From: Chrysaora quinquecirrha
Lineage: Eukaryota > Cnidaria > Scyphozoa > Semaeostomeae > Pelagiidae
DNA length: 64,000 nucleotides
Reading direction: 5' to 3'
Assembly: GCA_014526335.1 (NCBI GenBank)
Contig: JACTAT010000051.1
Location: 3,076,411 to 3,140,410, forward strand
Shown: one piece after another, positions 46,894-60,200 of the stretch
How the letters are laid out: each line of letters begins with the position of its first letter
Numbering within the stretch: position 1 is the first letter of the stretch
Translations under genes and position numbers: made by a program
The notes under the pieces: model-generated
What the model was told of the DNA's origin: nothing
What the model saw: the letters and a program-made list of their open reading frames with translations, nothing else
Database searches by the model: none

Positions 46894-49800
46894 TTATAAC
46901 TGTAGATCAGGTTTTTCTTCCCTTTCCCTGCTCATAAGACTCATTTTAAGTCCAGATCTTGTGGATTTTCCCACTCTTTTTCTCCCTTTAAATTTCGACA
47001 TTTCGTCTCCGAAAACATCACCTGTTCGTAACGCCGAAATCAAGTCGTCGAATTCGCCGGGGCTTCTCTCTGAAATCGACTTCCGCCGCTCTTCCATTGT
47101 CCCATTTTCATTCATAAGTCGTCGTGCAGCGGCTCTCTGCCTTTCTCTTTCCCGCTGCTGAAGAAAATTAAGAGAACTGCACGTTAAGGCAAGAATAATA
47201 CCTCAAAAGTTAGGTAAGTTGAAATATTACGAGAAACAGCGGTAACATTTCTCGATACACTTAGAAGCTTCTTTATTCTGACACTTCCTCAAAGTATAAA
47301 CGTCAGAAACAGACCGAAGCAACTGACTAAGGCGGGAGATTAAGTTGAAATAATCAAGCTATGGGTTGAGCGAAGGACCTGCCCCGTTTTATTTCACAAA
47401 GTGGCCCTATTAAATTTCACAAAGTATTTGAATGGGACAACTAAAACAAAGAAGTTGTCGGGGAGGCTCGTCCATAATTTCACCGACGGGAAAGTGCTGC
47501 TGAAAAGAGCGCAGTTAAAGAGTACAATTTTCTCCTGAAGAGGGCATCTATTTTGAACAAAATATTCCGGTTGGGGTTATAAAGTTGCCCTCTAATAACT
47601 ACTGCCATATCGCTCCCGGATACGGTTATTTTTCTGAGGAAAATATTCTCCCACTAGCCCACCCCGAACATGTTTGAGCTTAGGGCCCCAAAGGCCCTAA
47701 ATAAATTGAAATCCCAGGAATTATAAAAGAACTGATATAGGCTAACTTTCAACGAACCTCCGCTAACTCCTTCGCTTTCCTTTCTTCCTCTTCTTTTCTC
47801 TTACGCATGGCAAGATTTTCCCCTTTTGCTTCCTGAGAAAACAGACGAATAAAATAAAAATTACATAAAAATTCTTCATAACAACAAACTCCAGGAATGC
47901 AAAAAAGTTCTTGATTTACTGTATATGTAAGAAAAATATAGGATATCTTACCGCAAACGAAACAAGGAATGTTTCGAAAATGGCGAAAAATTCATCCAGG
48001 GTTATATTTTTCGGATCCTCGCCAAACACTATAACGGTTTTTTCAAACTACAAGGAAAAAACAATAATTAAAATAGAAACTAGCAAAGCAGATGCAAAAA
48101 ATCCTAGAGAAATTCAAGTTTCGGCTAGTTTACTATACAATAAGAGGCGTAGTAATCAGTGACACCTTAATTTATCCCTCAGGGAAGGTCGACTACCCTT
48201 TATCCCTTAGGGAGGGTCCATAATGTGCTTGAAACAAAAATCTAGCCCTGGTATCCCAACTCTAAACTTGCCCTGATCTTAAAGTTCAATAATTCAGTAG
48301 CCTAAATAGAATTAAAGGCAATACAAACAATTTGGTGAACTTAGGCCCTCTAACACTACAAAGATTTTACACTAACATGGACACAAAAAAGATACATTTT
48401 CGTTAGCGTCCACGACAAGTTCGATAAACCTGTCCAAACTACAAGAATTAGTCTTGGCTTTTATGAATTCCTTGATCAGACAAGGCCTGTCTAAGGCTAG
48501 TGTGCACGAGTAAAACTTTGGCTCGGTCTGGCTTAAACTGCGTGAGGTTTTGAGATGGGCCAAGGGCCTAAGGTTTAGAAAGCAAAGACCAAGCACCGAG
48601 CCTAGGCCAAATTTGTATTGAGCAGAAGCTGAAATACAAAATTGAATGAAAATCTGAAAACATACTCTTTCTTTCATGTTGAGAAATTCCTCTTCATTTT
48701 CTTTCACTGAAAAATTAGCAACCTTTACAAAACTTGTCATGACTTCTACAAAATGGTCCTCTGACAGGCGATCTTTCTTTTTGTTGAAATTCTAATTCCT
48801 GAGAAAGAAAAATATAGAAAATTTAGGAAAGTAAGACTCGCACGAATAAATTTTAAAAATAAATGCCGAAAATCGATGCAATGAAGCATTCAAATTTCAA
48901 ACTTCTTGGAAAAGAGCACAACAAAAAGTAGGCCTATTATCTTTAAGAAACCAAAATACTGGCCTGGCACTGAAAAACAAAAACACAGATGGTTTTATGG
49001 AACGAAATACAAAAGGGAAAATGGCCTACCATTTCGATGCCTTTGAGTTCATTTTTTAGTGATTCTACTTCTTTCTGTAAATCTGCCAGACTGTAGAGTA
49101 TAAAAGAGATCAAAGCTAAAGAAGGCTAAATCATCAAAACGGTTTGAATAAGAGCAAGAGCAATATTTTTCAAACAGATCCAGTTTCATGGATTTGTGTG
49201 TGACTTAAATACCTAAACAAAATGGCACTTTTGAATTCTGAAATTCTGTTTTACAGATAGTGTACAGGTAGATAGAGAGGTACTTATACATAGTCTACCG
49301 GTATTTTTGGCGACCCTTTTCTACGGATTCGGGCAAAACATACCAATTTATGAGCCATGCAGTCGCCGCCCTTACCGTGTAGTAGTTAGCAAGCAAGTTA
49401 GCAAGCAATATCAGCCTAGTTAAAGGATCGAACAATTTAGCATACCTGACTTTTGCAGCCAACCGAACATCTGGTAGGTCTGTTTCTAATTTAAAAACAT
49501 CTGAAAACTGCAAAGAACAAGGAAAGCGAAAATATAGTGAAAGAAAGAGAAGAAGATATAATGAATGAGTAATGTATATTTATAATGAACATAATCAGTA
49601 ATTAATCTCTACTGGACGTTACATCCGACGAGCAGAAATACGCTCCAGATCGCTTTAAATCAAATGGAAAATGAAAGATTAAAAAACATGAAATTAATAG
49701 GGGTCATTCCTGAGGCAAACCTGCTGGATCGAAAGATGTGAGCAAGTGTAAGTGTTCAGACAAGCAACGAGTTTTTTGCAGTATTGGCTCGGTTGGATGA

Positions 49801-52800
49801 GTATAATTCAGTTGGATCAGCACTGGCTTCTAAAGCAAAGGTTTCAGAATGGAGACTAGTACTGGTCATAGCAGACTCTCTTCTCTAAAATTGTCTCTAA
49901 TAATGGTATTGTTCTTTTGCAATCCTATATATTTGACTCAAATTCTATCAATGAAGTTAAAGCATGTAGCAATAAAATAAATTACTGACCTTTCGTTCTA
50001 ATAGATCTAATAAATAATGCAACAATGTTATTTTTCTATCGACACTTGATTTTGTATCAATTATTTTATTCAGACTTGTCAGTTTGAACCCTGAAACGAG
50101 AAAGAAGGATTATGAACATATCAGTTTGAAATGAAAATCTTTTCCCAACAGAAAAAAAATCTAAAAATCCCTTATATTTTTTTGCTTTCATTGGTTTGGG
50201 GTTTAGAGAGCCTGACTTTGCAGAGCTTTTTGGCTTGGCATGCGTCTCAGCTGTTGTTGGTGGATTATTAGCCTGTGGTCCTTGCTTACTTTATGGGGAA
50301 ATAGGGATCGTTAGCATGCACCCGTCGTCCATGCAGTTTTATTCACAAGTACCAGCTGCTTTCCTTTGATTTTCAAAACATCCCTGACTGTCTCTACCTG
50401 CTTTGGATTGCTAGCATACTTCAGTTTTCTTGGCTATTTTCCTGGTGCATTGGGCTGGCATAAAAGTATATCCACCTGATTGTTGGCATTCGTTGGTTCC
50501 TGTCGTCACTGACCTTGTGGTTCGTTGTTATCTTTATAGTGCTGCTGTAGTTCATTTACTTATTGACCTGTTGTTGGATCAACTAATTATCGTGCTGGCC
50601 TAAGTAGCTTCGTTAGCCTGTCATTTCCTTCCTTGAAATGTTGGGTTACAGTACGTTAGCACACAATTTACTTCATCAGCCGATACAGGGTACATTGGGA
50701 AGATAATGGGGCATCTCCTGGTTAATAGCTTTATTGAACAAGTAAATGAATGAAAATATAGAAGAAATGTCTACCAACCTGAAGCGTTTCCTCTCTGTCC
50801 TCTGTTCATGTAATTACCAAGAACAAGAATAATTTGCAACAACGTCCTAAGTCTTTTACTTCTTACTAACTCTTTACACGCTCGTTGGACAGCTGCAGAA
50901 AAGGAAAAATAAATACTCTCACTAAAAAAACAAGTAGCATATCAGAAAAGATGTAAGTCTTCTTTGTAAGGTGAAGATGGCGAAGGTGAAATGATATATT
51001 TAGCGCCAGTTGCTACTGCTAGGATCTCAGAAGTAGATGAATCAACAAGACCTCAAGGCCGGATTACACTAGCATCTTCAGGTAAAGTTGCTTCACATTT
51101 TTTCTGTGATCGCAGACAACGAGAGAATATGACAGTGTAAAACTCCTTACAAGTTGCTCGTAGTTGCTTGCAGATGAAGCTTTGGCGAGGTTTTTAATCC
51201 GCTTTAATTGACCATCACAGAGTTTTCATTTGATCGCTGATCAAATTGTTCCTCTTGAATTCTTTATCCTTCAAGCAACCATGAGCAACTTGTAAGGGGT
51301 TTTACACTGTCATATTCTCTCGTTGTCCGCCATCACAGAAAAAATGTGAAGCAACTTTTACCTGAAGAAGCTAGTGTAATCCGGTCTTCAGTCTTGTCTG
51401 GTAACAAGCACCTTAAAAACGTGGTGTTGTGGAAAGATCACAAGGGCATTCATGAACCGAAACAACGGAAGGAAACTTGGGTAGCCAACACGAGCCAGCA
51501 AGTAGTTTTTCGTATAGTGCCAGAAAAAATAGCCAGAGACTAAGCCATAGTTAGATTTTGAAAATATCAAGCTATTCTAACTTACCTTGTATTTGAGGTT
51601 TAATTTCAGCTAGTCTATCGTTGAACGACTTCTTGAAAACTAATGCTTTTAATCTCTGCTGGTAGTGAGGGATTCTAAAATCAAACAAGAAAAAATTCAG
51701 AATGAGAACCAGATTTCAAAGAAAATCATTGTAGAGAAGTACTCTTTCAGCAGTGATGCTCAATGTAAACAACATTTTGCTACGAAATCCAACATAAAAA
51801 TCCCTGATACAGCACGTCTGTAAGTATGTTCAAAGCTTCGGCTGTTCAGAGGTTGAGGAAGTACACAGCTTTTGAACTAAGAGCCTCGTTTTAAAAAAAA
51901 TTGAAAATTAGGTTATAGAGAAATTTCGACTTCAGATTCGAATTCAGCACCTTCTTTTTGGTGTTGAGGTAAATTTTTACGCATTCTATAGCGATTAAAA
52001 GTTTGAAAATTTATAAGGGATTTGACCGTGTAAAATGATCGAGGGTGTAAAATTTCACCCCCAGCGATTTTTCACGGTCAAATCCTTTATAGAATTTCAA
52101 ATTTTTAAGACCTATAAAATCAATATCTTAAAGACTAGAAGCATAAAACTTTGCCTCAACACTAAAAAGAAGATGCTGAATTCGAATCTGAAGTCGAAAT
52201 TTCTCTAGGACCTAATTTTAAATTTTTTTGAAAACGAGGCCCTTAGTTGAAGTGGTCTATTTAAATAGATAAAAATATTGATGAATTCTTTACCTTCCCA
52301 TTTCGTAGAGAAACCTATCAGATTTAGCAAATAAATGAATCTGGTTTTTGTGTCCTTCCAGGAGATGTTGTTCGTCAGATGATGGAACGAATTTAAGCAT
52401 CAATTCCAGCATATCTTTTGAGAGTTTATCATCGATATCCATTGATAAAACTGTCTCAACGATTTCTTCGTTTGATAGCTTGATCTTCGACAACAAGATT
52501 TGACAGTTCTGCAAAATGGAGAGAAGTTATCTTCAAATTAGCTCTACAGTGAAGGTTTTCAAAAATGTACTTGTGAAATCCAGACCAAGGAAATCTTAAA
52601 AAGTATAAAAAAATTATCCAGGGCCCACTCCATTCCAAACATTTGAACTTTGCTTGTCAAGCAAAATGTTTGGATAAACAATCTTGTTGGTGAAACATTT
52701 GACATTTGCTTTATAAGCTATGTTTGACCGTTTGGCCACGCTGCAAAACATTGCTCGCCGAAAATTTTCCGCTCACGATAAGCAAAACATTGTTGAAGGT

Positions 52801-55800
52801 TTTAAAAACATCGTCAAGCAATTCTGCTTGAGAAGCGATGTTTTGCAATGTAGCCAAACGATTAAACATCGCTTACAAAGCAAATGTCAAATGTTTAGCC
52901 ACCAATGTTTGATAGCTTGTCTACGGCTGAAACCCCGGGGGGGGGGGGGTAACTTCAATAGAGCAGTGACGGGGGTGTGCCATTTTCGAAAAAAAAACAG
53001 ACCCCAAAATTTATGAAAATTCTAAATAGTATACCCCAAAGTTCACAAAGAAATATGAATATTATACATAGAAATACTCAAAAGTAATTTTTTAAGAATT
53101 ATACAGCTGAAATTTATTTGACTGTTATTGTGACTTTATCAAAATTGATCATCTTAGCAAAAAGGATACTCCAAGTTTGTAATTTTAGCAAATTTGATAC
53201 CCCAAAATTTATTTTCCACCCTTAAAAAGGTACTTCAAAAAATGGCACATCCCGTACCCTTACATATGGGAGTTACCCCCCGGGGGATGAAACCAAGTTT
53301 AAAAAAATGTTAATAGTAGATTAGAAATAGCAAGTTATGAAAAGAAGATTATAAACTAGAAAAAAATGATCTTATATTACCTGTGCTCGTCTGTTATCAA
53401 TAAACGATAATTCTTTTGGTGCATTAACTTTTTTGAAATCTTCTTCGTCTTCTTCCTTCTCTTTCTGCAGGATATTTGAAAGGAATTCAATCAATGAAAG
53501 CTTTCTCTAAGACAAAATCTTTCGTAGGAAACACGTAATCGAATGACTATGAATTTGTAGAAACTATAACAGTTAAATACAAAGTTTTCAGGTGGGAAGA
53601 ACTTGCTAGTAAATGCAGATTAAACAATTTTTGACAAGGGTAGGGGGAGGTGACAAGATGGTTAACAGTGAATCCAAAAATAAGAAAAATCTAGACTTAC
53701 TACAAAAGTCGTGGACTATGTAGTATGACTGTATGAGAGGGTTAGAAGCTTGGGAGCGAATAAAGCTTGTAGTGAGCCAAAGAAACATTCACGTCGGGAA
53801 AGTAGGTAAGTATTGTTACAGGAAAACAACGTTTATACCAAATTAAAATCTGTAATATAATAAAGGTATTTTAAATATTAGGTAAATTCTACCTACCTCT
53901 TTTCTTTGAAAAGCAGAGAATGCATTGTCAATTTCTCGGAAATCGAATCGCGGAATCACCTTAAAAACGAAGAAATCTTCCTTAAACAAAATTTTAATGC
54001 ACCACACAACACAACACAAGAACTACTATGCAACATTTTGCAAAAGTGAATTGGTTTAGAAAGGCGAAAACCTGAATTTTCCTTACATCAGAATCGTCGA
54101 TTTCAGTCCATAAAGTTCCTTTGATTTTTGACTGTTGATAGAAAAAATAAAAACGGTTAATGAGAATACAGTTTATTAGTATCAACTTAATGTAAGCTGT
54201 AATTATGTGAACAAAAATTTATTTAATTGAATAAGATTATTAATAAGCAACGATGTCTTTGGTTGATTTGAGCTTGTGATGAAAACGCCATTTCACATTA
54301 ACATTTTTTTTTCTATTACTTTATTTTTCGTTAGTTCTTACCATAGCTTAATTTGAGCTAATACATACCAACCTAAACTACACAACTAAATTCTAAACAA
54401 CATAACTAAACTTTAAAATACATTTGTAAGGATATGAAAATTAACTAGTAACAACTATAAGAAAGATTAACGAATTATAAAACAAATCAACTAATATGTA
54501 GCGACATATTATTTCAGAAGTTACATTTAAGATACAGCTACAATTAGTTAAGTTACAGTTAACATTTAAGTTAAACTAGTCACAATTAAGACCAAGACCA
54601 CGATTTCAACTTACTTCTGGTAACTTAGCCCAATTAAACGACTTTAACGGATTCGAAGGCTTTGGTAATTTGTTCTTCTTCTTGCCAAACAACCCACCAA
54701 TGCCTAAGAAGAAAATATCAATAAAGTTTCACATTTTCCTCTTCAAAATTGTATACCCCTAAAAATTTACTTGAGAAATGTGTATGAATTTGGTTAGTTC
54801 TTAACATGAGAGATTTGAGGACCAGTTTCTATGCAGTCAGTGATGACGCAGCTCCACAGGTCTGGGCAGCTGAACAGGCCTAGTTGGGAAAACTTTGAAC
54901 CAGTCCGTGAATCAGGAAATCAATGATACTGTATTGTACTTCAGGCTAGCAGATTATAAAAGAAGTATTTAGAAACTTCTTGGCATCCTTACCTGGAGCG
55001 GGCGGTGGTGGTGGTGCTCCAGGACCCCCTATCAACGGAGGAGGAGCAGGTGGCGGTGGTTGAGCAACAGGAGGGAGGACTACAGATGCTGGTGGGGATG
55101 GTGGTAGAGGCTGCATGATGATGGCTCCCATGCTTTGTAAGTTTGAAATCTTCGCATCGTCTGGGATCGAGGAGCCAACTTGTTTGACAACTTCTTCTAA
55201 TTTTAAACGATTGAATGACTCAACATTGAGCTGCAAGAGAAAAGGTAAAAGTAAGTCATCAAGCAGAATTGAAAATATTAGGGCGTTGATAAACAACTCA
55301 TTTAAACAGAGAAAGAAGGCGCAAATAGAAACCAATTCTCTAAAAACAGGCTGTCGACTCTATTCACACATACAAGCAATCTTCTATGTTATTTGTTATA
55401 CGATGGTTTGCTGAGTGTTTCATTGGACAGCTAGAATGAATCAGTGGGCCATGAAGCAAATTTACATTTACTGCACAGTAAAAGCCAAGTTAGTTCAATC
55501 AAGAAATGATTCAGATTTTGTGAGACGAAATCAAAATTTCGATTTCTTTACTGTTAATTTTAACGCCAATAATGAATATAGCCATAGCATTTCCCTCAAC
55601 TTTCCACTGGTACCTTTACTTAAAAATACTCAAAAAACCTTAGTCTTAAATTTCTTACTATTCAATTTCGTGGTCTGAACAGTAAGTTGGTCATGGCTAA
55701 CTTAGATGAATATTGACGCAAATATACAAATATTGTCTTAGCAGTGTAAAAAAATGAGCTATTACCCCCAAGCTTTGGGGTTATTTGTGACAGACACAAC

Positions 55801-57215
55801 AAACTTGAAAATGCCAGCTGTAAACCAAATGAAATAGTTTCTTTCTTCAAATTCTTAAGCTTCGCATTTGAGAATTCGATAACAGGCTACATTCATTCAC
55901 CGACTTACACAATGGTTTACCTAGTTTCCAAAGTTTACCCAAAACTATAACTGCATCAAAATGCAACAAATACCTTATTGTTTAGTTCTGTAATTTGTGC
56001 TGTCAGTTCTTCGATTCTTTTATTCGCTTCTTCGTGGGCTTTTGTTTCTTTTTCTAATTTGTCCGCCATTTTGTCAACTGTCGTTCGCAGTTCATTCTGG
56101 TAAAGGTAGATCATAGAAAAAATTAATTCCTTTTCTTCTGAATTTAGAATCATAATTCAAAATAATTCTGATTCAATCTCAATTCATAAATGCAAAAATA
56201 GATTAAGTCCCCAAAACCGAGTACCCACCGCTTCTTGTTCACGTTTAGCTAACTTTGCTCCACCTTTAGAAGAACAAAACAAGTTAATTAGCTACGTTCA
56301 TAGACTAATGGCTCGAAAGGTCAGTCATATCATTCCTTGACAAGCAAGTCGGATAAGGGATGTGATCACTGTTTCATCATGAGAAATTCCACCAATACAG
56401 GAACAAAATTATGACGAAAAAATATGAGTTCAGGGATCCATACGTTTTGTAAATTTTTGTCACTATTACAGACTCAACAATTCAGCAAATGTAGCAAAAA
56501 TTACACACAAATGTACATAACTACTCTGTTGCAAAATTTCGCATATATACTATCTAACAAGTTTGTTTTATATTCAGAGTAATATTAGAAAAATGTTTCC
56601 ACATATGTACAGGGAGGTTTCAGCTTTTTTCTAGCAAATACTTTATCACTCTCAAGACTTTCAATCTGATAGTTAGCCATATCTTAAGACTAAGACTTGA
56701 AATTTGTGAATTTCTAAGCAAGGAAAGTAAACTTACTGTCATCTTTGAAGTCATCCATCGTAAGTCTGGTAATGAAAAGAACATTTTCATGAAGGTAAAT
56801 AAATATTAAATACAAAAAAATATAAAGGCAAGGGTTTCTAAAGTATAGATTGTCTTGACAAAAACAAGGAAACTCGAGCAACTCAAATTATAACAATGGC
56901 CTAAATTTGCGTCCTGGTGTTGGCTATATCGTATTTAATACATTACCAATTAAGATGAAAATCTCGATTGCTTATCGAAAAGGGGCAAAGGAATAATCAT
57001 TGTCTTAGACTTGTTTCACAAGCCTCAGTTTCCACCCATAAAATCTAGACCAATAAACAAAACAATGCGCTACAATTTGAGCAGCCTTCTGACAACTAAA
57101 ACAACTTAAGATGGTAGCTATATTGGGACTCGTGTAAGACGTCTAATCATTCTCTGGCTTCAGTAAGTAAGACGTCAAAGGTATAGCTATATATGTATGT
57201 TTTTCATAAATCAAT

Positions 57216-57259
<44 letters not shown>

Positions 57260-60200
57260 AGCTACTTTTAGGTATTAAATAGTATTAAATACATTACCAA
57301 TGAAGATGGCAATCTCGAGTAGGTTTTTAGGGTTGCCTCTAATATACCCACCCCGGAAAACGTATGTGCAGTTCAACGGTGGTTGTGCAGTACAGCGTAG
57401 GGATATCATCCCACCGCTGTACTGAACATCCACCGCTGTACTCATGGTATCCCTCCGCGGTACTGACGGTATCCCTCCGCTGTACTGCACAACCACCACT
57501 GTACTGCACATACGTTATCCAGGGTGATACCCCCTCAAAAACTTCCAAAATGATAAAATCTCCCCTCAGGGGTAAACATAACTTACCTCTCGACAATATA
57601 TTTGACATGGATTTCAACTGGTGATGCATCTGGATCCGTTCCGCCATCTTGCTGAAGAGATATTTCTTGGATAATTCTGTCAACCATTCGCCAATATTCT
57701 AAGGCGCCTTTTTTATGATCAGCTACAAAGAAAATAAATCATTCTCAAAGAAAAATCAAATATATATAAACTATTAAATTAACAAAACGTATGGCACAAT
57801 ATTAACAATATTAAAAGTAGAGAGGCAAGGAATTTTTACGAGGCTCAGACTAACTTATTCCCAACATGTAACAACATACAAAAGCGTTAGGATGCTAAGG
57901 TTTAAAATGGTTTAAATACAGACAAGAATCACATCAGAAAAACTATATTTTTTGGCCATAGACATAGATATTTCTAACATTTCAATTAATCAATTTTCGA
58001 CACTTAAATGTAGTTTAAAAGCGTTTTTTCATAGAATAGGTTTTGAACAAGACTGGGAACGCAAAATATCCATGAAAACAAAATGCCCTTTGTTGACTTA
58101 CGGAACAACTATCTGGGCCAGGAGAGAAGCAACTGGGAAACATGTTCAGGCTTCTGGCGGGTTAACCCTCATTGAGAATGAAAATGTCAGGCAAAGATGT
58201 TTGAAGAAGTGAAAGTCTCTCAGTATTCGTGCAGTAAGTCTAAAGATCACCATGGCATTACCGAAGCTGTTAACAGTACAAAAAATGTATCTACAATAAA
58301 ATATAGGGACTTGTATTGTATAAAGACTTTTGCATTCTCAAAACAACGGACGGAGATTTCACTTACTTGGTAATAATAGCAAATGTTGCAGCACTGATAG
58401 AAGATGTGCATAACTCGTCGTATGGCCTATCTTTTGCTTCAACACATCCAGCATGCTGCTTGCACTTTTAGCATCGACCTGAGGCTGGAATAGAAAGAGA
58501 GTTGGTTAAAAGGACGATTGAGTATGAGCAAAGAGTAAACTGCATTTGGATCCGCGAATAACGAACCCACGATAATAGGAACTTCGTGGTATAATTTAGT
58601 AAATATCTGCCCCTTGTAATAATAAATCTATAAACAAATCTATGCGGATCTAAATTCTAAGAAGCTGTGAAAACTTGTAAGAAACTGCAGCAATGATTTA
58701 CAAGTTGCCACACGGTCCTTTATCTGAATATCTACCGAGATTCAACTCAACCTTATTCAGTGCCATGATACTGTATGTAGATTATGGACATTTTGCACAC
58801 CAGAGTCATTAACAGTGTAAGTAATGAGGCAAAGGTCGGGCTGGCGTTGATATGCCAACAATGACTGCTGAGTGAATGAGACCTAAAAATTAGCTACAGC
58901 AGCCAGCAGTAGGAATGAAATGTTGCCAGGTACTGGAAGACATAGCTATACTTATTAAACTAGGATTCAAAGGTTTAAAATTTTGCATTGCTAAATACAG
59001 TAGTTCTTAAGTAAATTCAACTTTACATACCACTCCATATCGCTTCGCAAGCTCACTTTCATCTTCCGTTCTAATCATGTCGAAGAAATCTAAATGCCTA
59101 CAAGAATAATAAAATCAACATCAACAACATCAACATAAACCAGGACAGCATTTTCTCTAATAAACATCCCCTACTTGATGCTAGAAGAAAAAGTTTGACA
59201 AACAATTTTAGTGGGGTTGCCAGATAGTGAAACATTTTGCTTGATAAGCAAAGTTCAAACGTTTGACAATGTTCGATCCTCGTTTGATCGTTTGGCCAGT
59301 CTTAGCCTAGAATTTCTTCTTACAAAGGTTGTTCTTATAATAAAGCGTATAATGATCATTTTAATCACACAAATTCTTATCGCAATATGCAGTTACCTAT
59401 TCAGCGTGACATTCTCTAGTTTTCTCAGTTTGTCCATGATTGATTGAAGACCAAGCATGAGAAATTCGAATCTCAGGTGAATCCTAAACTCGATGTGATC
59501 CTGAAGATGAAAGAGAGAATATAAAGAATTAAGAAAGGACAATATTCCGGTCAATGAATTTCCGAACCAAGATAGCATACTTCTTCCCAAATGTAGGCAC
59601 TTTAGCTTGTTAATATAGGGTCACTTTTGACTTTAAAAGGTCGCTTTTATGTCGTGTCGAATTTAATTCAAGCAAGATTTGAATTAAGTTTGACCTTAAT
59701 TCACCCATATAAAGTGGCAAATTTAATGGAGTGCTGCACTTTGAATTAAGTGCATCAGGATTTGCCGAACTTAATTCACAAGTTCGACATAAATGCAGCG
59801 TTGCTTTATATGGTCGCATTTTGGTCGAATTTAATCAAAATTGATTTACTGCATTTACTGCAGCCATTTTGAATTTATAATTCGTGCCTTTTGAGCCAAA
59901 AAAAATTCATCTTGAATGAAGTTCGACGCAACACTTACTGCATATAAAGTCAACGTCGCTCTTACGTCGCTTTTATGCCGGATAGAACTAATTAAATTCG
60001 AAATGACTTAATGCGGCCTTACAAAGTTCATCATAGAGTTACTGTCGGTCAATCAAGTCACAGTCAGATGAGAGAGCAAAACAATTTTCTAAGGACTTCA
60101 AGTCTGAAAATTTCCATAGCTAGCCATAAAAGTTTAAGAAAGCAAGTTTAAAAGGGGTTTGCATGCAACAAATATGTAAGAAACTAAGAAACGCTTTCAT

